From positions 21,709-85,708 of the forward strand of contig JAFAMW010000065.1 of assembly GCA_019232985.1 (NCBI GenBank): a stretch of DNA of 64,000 bases. Reading direction: 5' to 3'. Positions 42,301-50,980 of this stretch are shown here, in pieces; position 1 is the stretch's first letter, and each line of letters starts with the position of its first letter. The stretch comes from Roseateles sp. (lineage in GTDB: Bacteria > Pseudomonadota > Gammaproteobacteria > Burkholderiales > Burkholderiaceae). The notes beneath the pieces are model-generated. The model ran no database searches. It was not told the DNA's origin and saw only the letters and a list, made by a program, of their open reading frames with translations. The translations under genes were made by a program, and so were the position numbers.

Positions 42301-45300
42301 ACCGCGGGCGGCTCGCCGGCCGTCGCGATCAACGCCTACCTGGGCAGCACGCCGATCATCTCGGGCGGCGGCGACCTCAATATCCAGGCCAGCGGCGGCG
42401 GGCTGCAGCTCGGCAACGTCATCGACGGCGGCGAGATCGGCAACTTCACGGCGTCGAGCTCGTCCTCGCTGACCATCGGCAACAGCGGGCTGACGGCGAT
42501 GCAGGCCGTCTCCCTCTACGGCCAGAGCGTGACCCTGAACGGCAACACCACGGTCAACGCCGGCACGGGCCTGCTCGTCGCGGGCCCGGGCGGCTCGGTG
42601 CCGGCCCAGTCGTTCACGAACGGCACGCCGAGCACGGCGCCGTTCTCGGTGCAGACGGGCAACTGGATCATCTGGCTCGCCGACGCGACGGCCGCGGGCG
42701 CGCTGAACCTCGGCGGCGCCTCGAACACGATGACCTACACGTACCAGCTCTACGGGGCGCAGAACCCGAGCGCGTGGACGCAGTACGCTGGCAACGGCAT
42801 CGTGAGCGAGGCCGCGAAGACGGCGACCGTGACCGGCACGGTGGCCACGCGCGCCTACGACGGCACGACCCCGGCGAGCGTCAGCAACCTCGCGGTCACG
42901 CCGGGCGTCGCCGGCGACCAGGACGGCTCGATCGCGACCTACACGGCCGCGTTCGCCGACCCGAACGCCGGTACCGGCAAGGCCGTGAGCGTGAACTTCG
43001 CGGCGCCGCCCGAGTTCATGGACGCGACCGGCCATCCGGTCTACGGCTACACGGTCGTCGACAACCTCAGCGGCACGATCACGCCGGCGACCCTCAGCGG
43101 CACGGTCACGGCGAGCAACAAGGTCTACGACGCGACGACGGCCGCGAGCGTCGCGGTCAGCGGCATCACCGGCTTCGTCGGCAGCGAGACCGTCGGCGTC
43201 AGCGCGACCGGCAACTTCGCCGACAAGAACGTCGGCAACGGCAAGGCCGTCGGCGTCAGCTACCAGTTGAGCAACGGCAGCGGCGGCGGCCTCGCGTCGA
43301 ACTACCAGTTCCAGGGGCCCGCGAACGCGCCGACCGCGAACATCACGCCGGCGTCGATCACGTTCACGGCGGGCGCGCAGGACAAGGTCTACGACACGAC
43401 GACGGCGGCGACGCTGACGGGCATCGCGATCACGCCGCTCGGCAGCGACCGACTGACCGTCGTGCCGGGCACGGCGAGCTTCGCGACGCCGGGCGCCGGC
43501 ACCGGCATCGCCGTGACGGCGAGCGGCTACACGCTCGGCGGCGCCGACGCGGGCAACTACACGCTGACGCTGCCGACCGGCCTGAGCGCGAACATCACGC
43601 CCGCGCCGATCACGTTCGCGGCGACGGTCGCGGGCAAGGTCTACGACGCGACGACGGCCGCGACCCTGCTCGGCGCGAGCGTCACGCCGCTCGGCAGCGA
43701 CCGGCTCACGCTGAACGAGGGCATGGCGAGCTTCGTCGACAAGAACGCCGGCGCGGCCAAGGCCGTGACCTTCAGCGGCTTCTCGCTCGGCGGCGCGGCG
43801 GCGGCCGACTACACGCTCGTCGCGCCGACCGGCGTGACGGCGGCGATCACGCCCGCCGCGATCACGTTCACGGCGAGCGCGCAGAACAAGGTCTACGACG
43901 CGACGACGGCGGCGACGCTGACGGGCATCGCGATCGCGCCGCTCGGCAGCGACCAGCTCACGGTCGTGCCAGGCACGGCGAGCTTCGCCGACAAGAACGT
44001 CGGCGCGGCCAAGGCCGTGACGTTCAGCGGCTTCTCGCTCGGCGGCGCGGCCGCGGCCGACTACACGCTCGTGGCGCCGACCGGCGTGACGGCGGCGATC
44101 GCGCCCGCGACACTGACCTATGTCGCGAACCCGGCGACCGTGCAGACCGGCGCGCCGCTGCCGGGCTTGAGCGGCACGGTCAGCGGCTTTGTCGGCGGCG
44201 ACACGCTGCAGACCGCGACGACCGGCCGCCTCGCGTTCGCGCCGGTCAACGCGAACCTGATCGTGCCGGGCAGCTACGCGATCGACGGCCAGGGACTGAG
44301 CGCCGCGAACTACCAGTTCGTCCAGGCCGCCGGCAACGCGACGGCGCTCAGCGTCGTCGGCGGCGGCCCGGCCGCGCAGCAGGCGCAGGCGAGCGCGGTG
44401 CCGGTCAACGGCGTGCAGCCCGTCCCGGCACCGCCGACGAGCCCGACGACGAGCGGCGTCGTCGACCTCACCCCGCCGCCGGCCGTGACCGCGCAGGCGG
44501 CGGCCGCGGCGACCAACCCGGCGGCGGGCGACTTCGGCAGCGTGCCGGTCGCGAGCCTGTCGGCGGGCCAGCTCGTCGACCTGCTCGGCGCGCGCGCCGG
44601 CTTCATGCAGAACCTGCTCGGCAAGGCCACCGGCGAGCTCAAGCAGGACCCCGGCATGGCCGACGTGAAGCCGTGCAAGAGCCTCAAGGAGGCGGCGATC
44701 GGCACCTGCCTCGTGACCGACGCGCTCAAGCTCGAGGCCCAGCACGCGCTCGCGCAGGCGCCGCTGCCGGCGCCTGCACCGGCAACACCGGCCGCGCCCG
44801 CCAAGCCCGGCGCGCCGCAGCCGCCCGCGCCGCCGGTCGTCGCGGCCGCGCCGGTCGAGGTCGTGCCGCTGTTCGGCATGCCGCAGGTGCGCTCGGCCGC
44901 GCTGCCGGCGATCCGCCGCAAGATCGCCGTGCTGATCGGCGAGGGCCGGTACGCGGACACGAGCGTGCCCGCGCTCGCGAACTCGGTCGGCGACGCCCAC
45001 GCGGTCGCGGCCGCCTTGAGCCAGCTCGGCTACCAGACGGTCGTGCTCGACAGCCCCGACAAGGCGAGCGTGATCGGCACGCTGAACCGGCTCGCGCTCG
45101 AGGCCGGCCCGCAGGACTCGGTCGTCATCTACTACGCGGGCCACGGGGCCTACGTCGACGCGACCGGCCAGGGCTACTGGCTCGCCGCCGACAGCCGCGC
45201 CCAGGACCCGCGCGGCTGGGTCTCGAACGCCGACATCGGCCGCCTGATCGGCCAGATCGGCGCGCGCCAGGTCGCGCTGATCTCGGACAGCTGCTACTCG

Positions 45301-45654
45301 GGCTCGCTGGTCGGCGCCGAGCGCATCCGCGGCACGCCGGGCGAGGTCGACCCGGGCGCGCTGCTCGCCAAGCGCGCGGCCGTCGTGATGTCCTCGGGCG
45401 GCAACGAGCCGGTGTTCGACGCGGGCCGCGACGGCCATTCGCTGTTCGCCTGGTCGCTGATCGACAACCTCGGTCGGGTCAAGGCCTGGCAGCTCGGCGG
45501 CAACCTGTTCGAGCGGGTGCGCTTCGCCGTCGCGCGCGAGCTGCCGCAGCGCCCGCAGTACGGCGCCGCGCCCGGCTACCAGGACGGCAGCGACTACCTG
45601 TTCGAGCTGCGCGAGCTCGACGCGAAGCCGCCGCAAAAGCTCGCCGGCCTGTGA
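39328..45654 (+). CDS. TpsA-type exoprotein with hemagglutinin TPS domain, YDG repeats and C-terminal caspase-like peptidase
   Basis: This is a 2,108-residue secreted protein. After a signal peptide (about residues 1-27) comes the filamentous-hemagglutinin TPS domain (about 28-270), with the family motif LLNPNGVLFGANARVD. A Gly/Ser/Thr/Asn-rich beta-helix (about 400-1150) is partly duplicated. Five YDG/MBG-type repeats (about 1170-1600) follow, then a Pro/Ala-rich linker. A C14 caspase-like domain (about 1870-2095) completes the protein: IAVLIGEGRY, the His loop YYAGHGAY (His1939) and the Cys loop ISDSCYSG (Cys1989). Both catalytic residues are present, so the peptidase is likely active. GGAGG precedes the ATG. 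The N-terminal part is the TpsB substrate; a caspase on a TPS passenger is rare as far as I know. Confidence 0.93.
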   Translation: MTRIPRHLKPRPLAALLFAGLVQAATAQQLPSGMTVVAGQAAAQQLGSQLTITNANNTILNWQSFSIGAGASVRFNQPSGTSRVLNRVTGNDPSSLLGGLSSNGAVWLLNPNGVLFGANARVDVASLVTSTLGVADADWRAGRALFTAAGSGPAASIDNQGQIRTALGGRVALVGGSVSNEGSITADGGQIVLAAGQTVELVDTGAPNLAVKVTAPSGQAVNLGSLSAGRIDVMAAAVNQQGIVEADSLSAGPAGEIVLQAADRLTLAAGSSTHADGTGAASSGGQVQLLGKQVELDNFAAVSASGQAGGGTVLVGGGAQGKDPSVPNADAVYFAPGASIAANAVQSGDGGHIVLWSNRATRAFGALGATGGATGGDGGLIETSGGWLAADPSALHLAAPLGRAGTWLLDPYNITISNGADSNYDTSFTATGNDAVINATTLANALTAGNNVTVSTSGATPAGTQAGTITMNSVALNVFATTPVTLTLNADSSIYANGLDVSQSSSAGGKLNLVFQAGGGISVLDSSLVTNGGNVTLHGTGNGAYPDGILLSQATITAGAGAINLNGSAGASAARGVALDAGLTGSNLSGSTITIAGQSTAGTGVQISDGIVTATGAISVSGTGGQNGVSVVVGNPNTNPIALSGAGIALTGTTTGTGYGVQVDASAGQPASNAQPVLNANAGTLSLSGTGSLAGSPALGVYGANNLSDQWDTTGPLSLAASGGTMVVSGLSMVNNPATITATSQYGLTWQNLGFSPTGAVSLSGSTVVLSNVNVSALLTSNIAIASAGDTDITSSSLVATDASVPMTVTVNAGTSGAGSLNLSGSTIYSAGGNITLSNAGTPPGGSGAGVSLVETAVNAVAGTLHITGVANGSGAGVLLGTTSPQTNHNALTAGTINVTGTSSTGNGVQINDGQLTSNSGALTLSGTGGADGLDVVYTSGNSTLALSGSSGLTLTGASTGTGYGVLVSDLGANAGTILSTYSVLDVSGTNTAGGSPAVAINAYLGSTPIISGGGDLNIQASGGGLQLGNVIDGGEIGNFTASSSSSLTIGNSGLTAMQAVSLYGQSVTLNGNTTVNAGTGLLVAGPGGSVPAQSFTNGTPSTAPFSVQTGNWIIWLADATAAGALNLGGASNTMTYTYQLYGAQNPSAWTQYAGNGIVSEAAKTATVTGTVATRAYDGTTPASVSNLAVTPGVAGDQDGSIATYTAAFADPNAGTGKAVSVNFAAPPEFMDATGHPVYGYTVVDNLSGTITPATLSGTVTASNKVYDATTAASVAVSGITGFVGSETVGVSATGNFADKNVGNGKAVGVSYQLSNGSGGGLASNYQFQGPANAPTANITPASITFTAGAQDKVYDTTTAATLTGIAITPLGSDRLTVVPGTASFATPGAGTGIAVTASGYTLGGADAGNYTLTLPTGLSANITPAPITFAATVAGKVYDATTAATLLGASVTPLGSDRLTLNEGMASFVDKNAGAAKAVTFSGFSLGGAAAADYTLVAPTGVTAAITPAAITFTASAQNKVYDATTAATLTGIAIAPLGSDQLTVVPGTASFADKNVGAAKAVTFSGFSLGGAAAADYTLVAPTGVTAAIAPATLTYVANPATVQTGAPLPGLSGTVSGFVGGDTLQTATTGRLAFAPVNANLIVPGSYAIDGQGLSAANYQFVQAAGNATALSVVGGGPAAQQAQASAVPVNGVQPVPAPPTSPTTSGVVDLTPPPAVTAQAAAAATNPAAGDFGSVPVASLSAGQLVDLLGARAGFMQNLLGKATGELKQDPGMADVKPCKSLKEAAIGTCLVTDALKLEAQHALAQAPLPAPAPATPAAPAKPGAPQPPAPPVVAAAPVEVVPLFGMPQVRSAALPAIRRKIAVLIGEGRYADTSVPALANSVGDAHAVAAALSQLGYQTVVLDSPDKASVIGTLNRLALEAGPQDSVVIYYAGHGAYVDATGQGYWLAADSRAQDPRGWVSNADIGRLIGQIGARQVALISDSCYSGSLVGAERIRGTPGEVDPGALLAKRAAVVMSSGGNEPVFDAGRDGHSLFAWSLIDNLGRVKAWQLGGNLFERVRFAVARELPQRPQYGAAPGYQDGSDYLFELRELDAKPPQKLAGL
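42846..44140 (+). repeat. YDG/MBG coding repeats in the TpsA exoprotein
   Basis: Five copies of a beta domain begin near YDGTT or KVYDATTAA. Their tac-gac cores lie near 42858, 43122, 43387, 43639 and 43891. The last three are spaced exactly 252 bp (84 residues), and copies four and five share long near-identical stretches (for example the segment ending VTAAI). Such copies are prone to recombination that changes repeat number. Confidence 0.85.
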
Positions 45655-45702
45655 CTAAACTCCGATTGATTGGAACGTTACGAACCTGCGTGAGGTGATG
45701 CG

Positions 45703-46266
45703 ATGAAGATGCTGATCAAGGCCGTCCTGGCGACCCTGCTGTACAGCGCCGCGTTCGCGGCCCAGGCCGACGGCGACGCCGCGAATCCGGTGCTCAAGGG
45801 CAGCCAGGTGACCGAGTCCAACCTCGTCGACGCGCTCGCGATCGCGCCGCCCGAGGCGGCGAGCGGCGCGACGCGCGGCTTCCGCGCGGCCCACCCGGGC
45901 GCGCCCGAGCACAAGGCCGGCCCCGGCAGGGCGAGCCTGCTGATCACGTTCGCGACGAACTCCACCGAACTGAGCACCGAAGCCCAGGGCCTGCTCGACA
46001 CGCTCGGTCGCGCGCTGCAGTCCGACACCCTGGCCGGCTTCAGCTTCAAGGTCGAGGGCCACGCCGACGCGCGCGGCGACGCGGCCGACAACCAGCGCCT
46101 GTCGCAGGAGCGCGCCGAGGCCGTCGTCGCCTACCTGAGCGCGCACGGCGGCATCCTGCCCGAGCGGCTCTCGGCCGTCGGCAAGGGGTCGAGCGAGCCG
46201 ATGAACAAGGCCCGTGTCGACGCGCCGGAGAACCGGCGCGTGACCATCGTCACCATGCGCAACTGA
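45703..46266 (+). CDS. OmpA-family peptidoglycan-binding protein
   Basis: This 187-residue protein has a signal peptide (about residues 1-22) and a C-terminal OmpA-like domain (about 80-187) with ITFATNSTEL, VEGHADARGD and ENRRVTIV. It has no barrel or lipobox, so it is a soluble periplasmic protein that binds peptidoglycan. It lies 48 bases after the caspase-exoprotein gene in the same direction. It may anchor the secretion complex or the exoprotein to the cell wall. Confidence 0.88.
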   Translation: MKMLIKAVLATLLYSAAFAAQADGDAANPVLKGSQVTESNLVDALAIAPPEAASGATRGFRAAHPGAPEHKAGPGRASLLITFATNSTELSTEAQGLLDTLGRALQSDTLAGFSFKVEGHADARGDAADNQRLSQERAEAVVAYLSAHGGILPERLSAVGKGSSEPMNKARVDAPENRRVTIVTMRN

Positions 46267-46280
46267 CGCGGGTTCCGAGC

Positions 46281-47336
46281 TTGGCCGCGCGCCCGCCGCC
46301 GCCCGCGCGACCGCGCCGCGCGCCGCGCGCCGCGCCCGAGCCGCCGGGCCTGTCGCGCCGCTGGGCACTGCTGCTCGGCATGCTGATCGGCGGCGCCCTG
46401 CTGGCCGCGGGGCTGCTGATCGGGCGCTGGCAGCGCGCGCCGGCGCCCGCCGCATCCGCAGCGGCGGCCGCGCCGGCCGTCGCGCCGCTCGCCGGGCCCG
46501 CGCCGCAGGGCATCCTGCCGGCCGCGGCGCCCGACGACTTCCCGACCTTCACGCCCGCCCAGCTGCGCGCCGAGCAGGCTGCGCCCGACGACTGGCTCGT
46601 GCACCGGCTCGCCGGCGCGCCGCAGGTGCTCGTCGTCGAGTTTGCAAGCCTGAGCACGCAGGGCCGCGCGCTGAACCGCGTCGCCGCGCTCGTCGAGAAG
46701 CGCGGCGGCGCGCGCGACCGCGTGCTCGGCGACGCCGAGCTGCAGGCGCTGATCGCGCATGGCGGCGATACCGAGGCGAGCTACTTCCTCGGCCACGACT
46801 ACCGCGCGCGCGACCTCGCGCGCTTCTACACGCTCGCCGCGGCGCAGGGCGTGGCGTTGAACGCCGACGAGCTGCGCCTGCGCACGCTGCTCGAACGCGC
46901 GCGCCTGATCAACGCCACGGCGCCGGGCCGGTACGCGGGCGCCGACCCGGGCGCGTTCGTGAGCTTCGGCGCCGCGACCCCGGCCGCCGCGCGCGCCGTG
47001 GCGCGCGTCGACGCGGCGCGCCGCGCGTCCATCATGGCGCACGAGCTCAGCCACGGCCGCTTCTTCACCGACGCGGTCTACCGCGAGCATTGCGCGTTCT
47101 TCTGGCACCAGCTGCTGACCGAGCCCGAGCGCGCGGCCTGGCGCCGCTACCTCGCCGAGCAGGGCTACGACCCCGCCAACGAGGAGCTGATGGTCAACGA
47201 GACCCAGGCGCTGCTGATGCACACGCCCGACGCGCGCGACTTCAGCGCGGCCGCGCTGCACTGGAGCGACGCCGAGCTCGAGGGCCTGCGCGAGCGCTTC
47301 CGGCTCGGCCTCGTCAATCCGCCGCCGGAAAACTGA
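46281..47336 (+). CDS. Putative membrane-anchored zinc metallopeptidase
   Basis: This 351-residue protein has a Pro/Arg-rich cytoplasmic start, one membrane span (about residues 29-49) and a periplasmic region. The region contains HELSH (residues 254-258, an HExxH zinc-protease signature) with Glu307 in VNETQALL as a possible third ligand, a gluzincin-like arrangement. I do not recognise the family. It starts with TTG at 46281, with no strong ribosome-binding site, 14 bases after the OmpA-like gene, so it is probably co-transcribed with the secretion locus. It might process the exoprotein or other envelope proteins. Its 3' end overlaps the convergent histidine kinase gene by 23 bases. Confidence 0.75.
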   Translation: MAARPPPPARPRRAPRAAPEPPGLSRRWALLLGMLIGGALLAAGLLIGRWQRAPAPAASAAAAAPAVAPLAGPAPQGILPAAAPDDFPTFTPAQLRAEQAAPDDWLVHRLAGAPQVLVVEFASLSTQGRALNRVAALVEKRGGARDRVLGDAELQALIAHGGDTEASYFLGHDYRARDLARFYTLAAAQGVALNADELRLRTLLERARLINATAPGRYAGADPGAFVSFGAATPAAARAVARVDAARRASIMAHELSHGRFFTDAVYREHCAFFWHQLLTEPERAAWRRYLAEQGYDPANEELMVNETQALLMHTPDARDFSAAALHWSDAELEGLRERFRLGLVNPPPEN

Positions 47337-48753
47337 CGCGCACGCGCAGCCCCGGCGCGCCCGCGTCGCGGTCGAGCAGCTCGACGCGCGCGCCGAGCAC
47401 GAGCGCGATCTCGCGCACGATAGCGAGGCCGAGGCCGCTGCCTTCCTCGTGCTGGGTCGCGGCGCAGCGGTAGAAGCGCTCGAACACATGGCCGCGCTCG
47501 GCCGGCGGGATGCCGGGGCCGTTGTCCTCGACGACGAGGGCCGCGACGGCGCCGGCGCGCTCGACCGACACCGTCACGGCGCTGCCGGCCGGGCAGTAGC
47601 GCAGCGCGTTGTCGACGAGGTTCTCGAGCATCGCGCGCAGCAGCACCGGCGCGCCGCTCACGCGCACGGCCGCGGCCTGCGGCGCGAGGCCGAGGTCGAT
47701 GCGCCGCGTGTCGGCGAGCTCGGCGAGCTCGACGAGCACCTCCTGGGCGATCGCGCCGAGCTCGGTCGGCTCGGCCGCGAGCCGCTCGCCGACGCGGTGG
47801 TCGGCCGCCGACAGCGTGAGCAGCTGGTGGATCAGGCGGATGCAGTGCTGGAGCGTCGCGTGGCTCGCCTCGAGCGCGTCCTGCTTGTGGCGCGGCTCGG
47901 CGCTGCGCAGGCCGACGCTGACCTGGGTGTTGAGCACGGTGATCGGCGTTTTCAGCTGGTGCGCGGCGTTCGAGATGAAGCGGTTGTGCTCGGCCACGTA
48001 ATGGGCGATGCGGCCGATGTAGTCGTTGATCGCGACGACGAGCGGCCCCAGCTCGCTCGGCGCGCCCGCGCCGTCGATCGGCTCGGGCGAGTCGGGCGCG
48101 TGGCCGCGCACGGCGGCGCCGATGCGCAGCACCGGCACGAGCGCGCGGCGCGCCCAGAGCCGGCCGAGCAGCGCGACGGCGAGCAGCATCAGCGCCTGCG
48201 GCCAGACCGCGCGCCACCAGATGTCGCGCGTGAGCAGCGTGCGTGCCTGCACGGTCGACGCGATCTGGATCCACACCGGGATCGTGCCGCCGTTCGCGTG
48301 GACGGGCTGGGCGAACACGACGACGCGCATCGGCGCGCCGTCGATCACGGTGTCGAAGCCGCGCCAGGACTCGTCGGGCAGATGGTGGCCGTGCAGCGCC
48401 GGCAGCACCGGGCTGCCCGCGATCAGGCCGCCGGGTCGGGCGTCGACGCGGTAGTAGACGCGGTCGCCGGGCGCGATCTGCAGGTTCTCGAGCGCGGCCG
48501 GCGGCACCTCGACGCGCAGGCCGTTCTCGTCGGTGTCGATGTCTTCGCCGATCATGCGCGCCGAGCCGGCCAGGCGCTCGTCGATCAGCGCCTGCGCCAT
48601 GTCGATCGCGCTGCGGTAGTTGAGCCAGCTGTTCGCCAGGCCGAGCACGAGCAGCGGCGCGAGCAGGCCGATATAGAGCTGCGAGCGCAGGCTGCGCGCG
48701 GTCCAGCGGCGGCGGCGCGGCGGCGGCGCGGCGGGTGCCGGGGCGGCGCTCAA
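47314..48753 (-). CDS. Sensor histidine kinase (QseC/TctE-like)
   Basis: This 479-residue membrane kinase has two spans (about residues 27-47 and 182-202) flanking a periplasmic sensor domain of the PrmB/TctE-N type (YRSAIDMAQALIDERLAGSA). The dimerisation/H-box SNAAHQLKTP (His265) and the HATPase domain with N-box NLVDNALRYC, DNGPGIP and GSGLGLAIV complete it. All catalytic motifs are intact. It overlaps the response-regulator gene by 4 bases. Likely targets are the porin next door or carboxylate uptake genes, but there is no direct evidence. Confidence 0.93.
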   Translation of the reverse strand: MSAAPAPAAPPPRRRRWTARSLRSQLYIGLLAPLLVLGLANSWLNYRSAIDMAQALIDERLAGSARMIGEDIDTDENGLRVEVPPAALENLQIAPGDRVYYRVDARPGGLIAGSPVLPALHGHHLPDESWRGFDTVIDGAPMRVVVFAQPVHANGGTIPVWIQIASTVQARTLLTRDIWWRAVWPQALMLLAVALLGRLWARRALVPVLRIGAAVRGHAPDSPEPIDGAGAPSELGPLVVAINDYIGRIAHYVAEHNRFISNAAHQLKTPITVLNTQVSVGLRSAEPRHKQDALEASHATLQHCIRLIHQLLTLSAADHRVGERLAAEPTELGAIAQEVLVELAELADTRRIDLGLAPQAAAVRVSGAPVLLRAMLENLVDNALRYCPAGSAVTVSVERAGAVAALVVEDNGPGIPPAERGHVFERFYRCAATQHEEGSGLGLAIVREIALVLGARVELLDRDAGAPGLRVRVSFPAAD

Positions 48754-49445
48754 AGCATGTGCCCGTCGCTATGGGTCGCGCTCGCGCGCTTGAGCAGGTA
48801 GCCGAGGCCGCGCAGCGTGAAGATGCGCGCGTCGCTGGGCTCGAGCTTGCGGCGCAGCCGCGACATGCAGACCTCGATCTTGCCGGTGCCGGGCTCGTCG
48901 TCGAGCGTGTAGACGCTGTCGAGCAGCTGGGTCTTGGAGACCGTCTTGCCGACGCTGAACAGCAGCACCTCGAGCATCGCGTGCTCGCGCGGCGTCAGGT
49001 GCAGGCGCCCGGCGTCGACGAAGAACTCGCGCGTATTGGTGTTGTAGCGCAGGCTGCCGCAGGACAGTTCGGGATTTTTCTGGCCCGCGTTGCGCCGCGC
49101 GATCGCGCGCAGCCGCGCCTCGAGCTCGCCGAGGTCGAAGGGCTTGGCCAGGTAGTCGTCGGCGCCTGCATTGAGCCCGGCGATGCGCGACCGCAGGCCC
49201 GCGTCGGCCGTGAGGATCAGCACCGGCACGTCGTTGCCGCCGCTGCGCAGGCGCACGAGCAGGTCGCGGCCGCTCATGCGCGGCAGGCCGAGGTCTAGGA
49301 CCACGGCGTCGAAATGCTGGCCCTGCAGGGCGATCGCGGCGGACTCGCCGTCGCGCGCCTGATCGACCGCGTAGCCCGAGCGCGTGAGCGCCTGGGCGAG
49401 CCAGGTCGCGAGCGAGACGTTGTCTTCGACGAGCAGGATATGCAT
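48750..49445 (-). CDS. OmpR-family response regulator
   Basis: This 231-residue protein has a receiver domain (Asp51 in VVLDLGLPRMSG, Lys in YLAKPFDLGEL) and a winged-helix DNA-binding domain (LTPREHAMLEVLL, GKIEVCMSRLRRKL). It is the cognate partner of the overlapping kinase gene. No clear Shine-Dalgarno precedes the ATG at 49445, but this start matches the family. Confidence 0.95.
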   Translation of the reverse strand: MHILLVEDNVSLATWLAQALTRSGYAVDQARDGESAAIALQGQHFDAVVLDLGLPRMSGRDLLVRLRSGGNDVPVLILTADAGLRSRIAGLNAGADDYLAKPFDLGELEARLRAIARRNAGQKNPELSCGSLRYNTNTREFFVDAGRLHLTPREHAMLEVLLFSVGKTVSKTQLLDSVYTLDDEPGTGKIEVCMSRLRRKLEPSDARIFTLRGLGYLLKRASATHSDGHML

Positions 49446-49507
49446 GACGCGACAAGGATAGCGCCGCCGCCCCGCGAGCGGGGCGGCGGCGAGCCGGGGG
49501 GGCGTGC

Positions 49508-50980
49508 TTAGAACTTGTAGCGCAGGCCGACCGCGAACTCGGTCTCGTCCTTGTAGGTCTGGCCCGCGCCGTAGTGCAGGCCGTTGCCGAGCGCGTCGCC
49601 CACGACCCAGCCGCCGGTCATGTTGAAGCGGTCGGCGGCGAGGTAGAAGTCCGTCGCCTTGTCGAGGTGGTAGCGCACCGCGCCGTACAGCGAGCGCTTC
49701 GAGCCGTCGGCCGTGGCCGTCACGTGCGAGGTGTCGCCGAGGAAGGGGTTGAGCGTCGCGCCGCCTGCGCTGAAGCCCGCGTGGCGGCCCTTCATGACCT
49801 GGTAGCCGAGGTCGTATTCCCAGGCGTTCGGACGGAAGCTCAGCGACGTCGTCCACGAATTGTCGGTGCGCGTGCCGGCCGCGTTGTGCAGGCCCTGCTG
49901 GGCCGTGTAGTGCACGAGGCCCGCGTTGAAGCGCCAGGCGCCCGCGACGATATTGCCGCCGACGAGCGCGGCCTGGTGGATCAGGTCGTTCTTGTTCGCG
50001 CGGTCGTAGCTCGCGTTGAGGTTCATCTCGGCGCCGCCGAGCGCGAGCTTGTTGTAGGCGACCGAGACCGCCTGGCCCGTGCCGTTGCTCGTGTCGCCGG
50101 CGATCGGGCCGCCGTTGCCGACGTCGCCGCTGCCGCCCGCGCCGCCCGAGCCGAAAGCGTAGGCCGCGCCGAGCAGCCAGTGCCCGTCGAGGTTCTTCTT
50201 CCATTCGATCGCGCTGTTGTAGCGCGTGCCCGCGGCGCTCGCCGAGTAGAAGATGAACTGCTTGAAGTTGTTGACGTTGCTGTAGCCGCCTTCCTTGGTC
50301 GTGACCTCGGCGCCGCCGTAGGGGTCGCCCCAGTTCGCCGTGAAGTCGCGCGTCAGCGTGTTCTGGCGGCCGAAGGTCAGCTTGCCGAGCTTCTCGGAGT
50401 ACAGGCCCAGCCACGCGTCGCGGTTGAAGAACACGTTGGCCGTGTCCATATTGCCGGTGGGCAGCTCGAACTCGCCCTCGAGCTTGGCGATGACCTTGAG
50501 GTCGGGCATGTCCCAGGCCTGGCCGACCGAGGGCAGGCCGTGCGAGACGTCGAAGCCGAGGCGGTTGCCGCTGAAGTAGGCCACCTGGAAGCCGTTCACG
50601 GTGCCGCCGGTATTGGTCTGGTGGTTCACGCTGCTCAGCGTGCCTTCGAGCAGGCCGTAGATGCCCAGGCTCGTGTTGCCGTTGTCGTAGAGCAGGATGG
50701 CGCCGTCTTCCTTGGCCGGCCTGCCGTCCTGGTCGGTCGCGAGCGCGGTCGAGCGCTGGGCCGGGGCGGCGGCCGGCGCCTTCGCGGCGGCCTGGGCGGC
50801 GGCCTGCTGCTTGGCTTCGATCTCGCCGAGGCGCTGGGTCAGGGCCTGGATCTGGGCCTTGAGGTCGCCGAGCTCGTCGGCGCGTGCGGGCAGGGCGGTC
50901 GCGAGCGCGCCGGCGCAGGTCAGGACCAGGGCGAGCGGGGTCAGGCGCAGGCGCGGCTGCGCGGCTGGGGCGGAATGCAT
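49508..50980 (-). CDS. General porin (Gram-negative porin family)
   Basis: This 490-residue outer-membrane protein has a signal peptide (about residues 1-34). A short coiled-coil of about 35 residues (LGDLKAQIQALTQRLGEIEA, Ala/Gln-rich) precedes a barrel starting with TSLGIYGLLEG. The usual burkholderial porin features are FGRQNTL, YFSGNRLGF and a final aromatic Phe. The N-terminal coiled-coil is less common in trimeric porins and may bind peptidoglycan. AGGAGA lies ahead of the ATG. Confidence 0.9.
   Translation of the reverse strand: MHSAPAAQPRLRLTPLALVLTCAGALATALPARADELGDLKAQIQALTQRLGEIEAKQQAAAQAAAKAPAAAPAQRSTALATDQDGRPAKEDGAILLYDNGNTSLGIYGLLEGTLSSVNHQTNTGGTVNGFQVAYFSGNRLGFDVSHGLPSVGQAWDMPDLKVIAKLEGEFELPTGNMDTANVFFNRDAWLGLYSEKLGKLTFGRQNTLTRDFTANWGDPYGGAEVTTKEGGYSNVNNFKQFIFYSASAAGTRYNSAIEWKKNLDGHWLLGAAYAFGSGGAGGSGDVGNGGPIAGDTSNGTGQAVSVAYNKLALGGAEMNLNASYDRANKNDLIHQAALVGGNIVAGAWRFNAGLVHYTAQQGLHNAAGTRTDNSWTTSLSFRPNAWEYDLGYQVMKGRHAGFSAGGATLNPFLGDTSHVTATADGSKRSLYGAVRYHLDKATDFYLAADRFNMTGGWVVGDALGNGLHYGAGQTYKDETEFAVGLRYKF

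Noticed and set aside
39307..45636. Uninterrupted minus-strand reading frame of about 2,100 codons opposite the TpsA gene
   Set aside because: The frame is Arg/Ala/Gly/Val/Asp-rich with no recognisable domain, while the plus strand encodes clear TPS, YDG and caspase parts. In very GC-rich DNA, stop codons are rare on the reverse strand in one frame, so this is a shadow.
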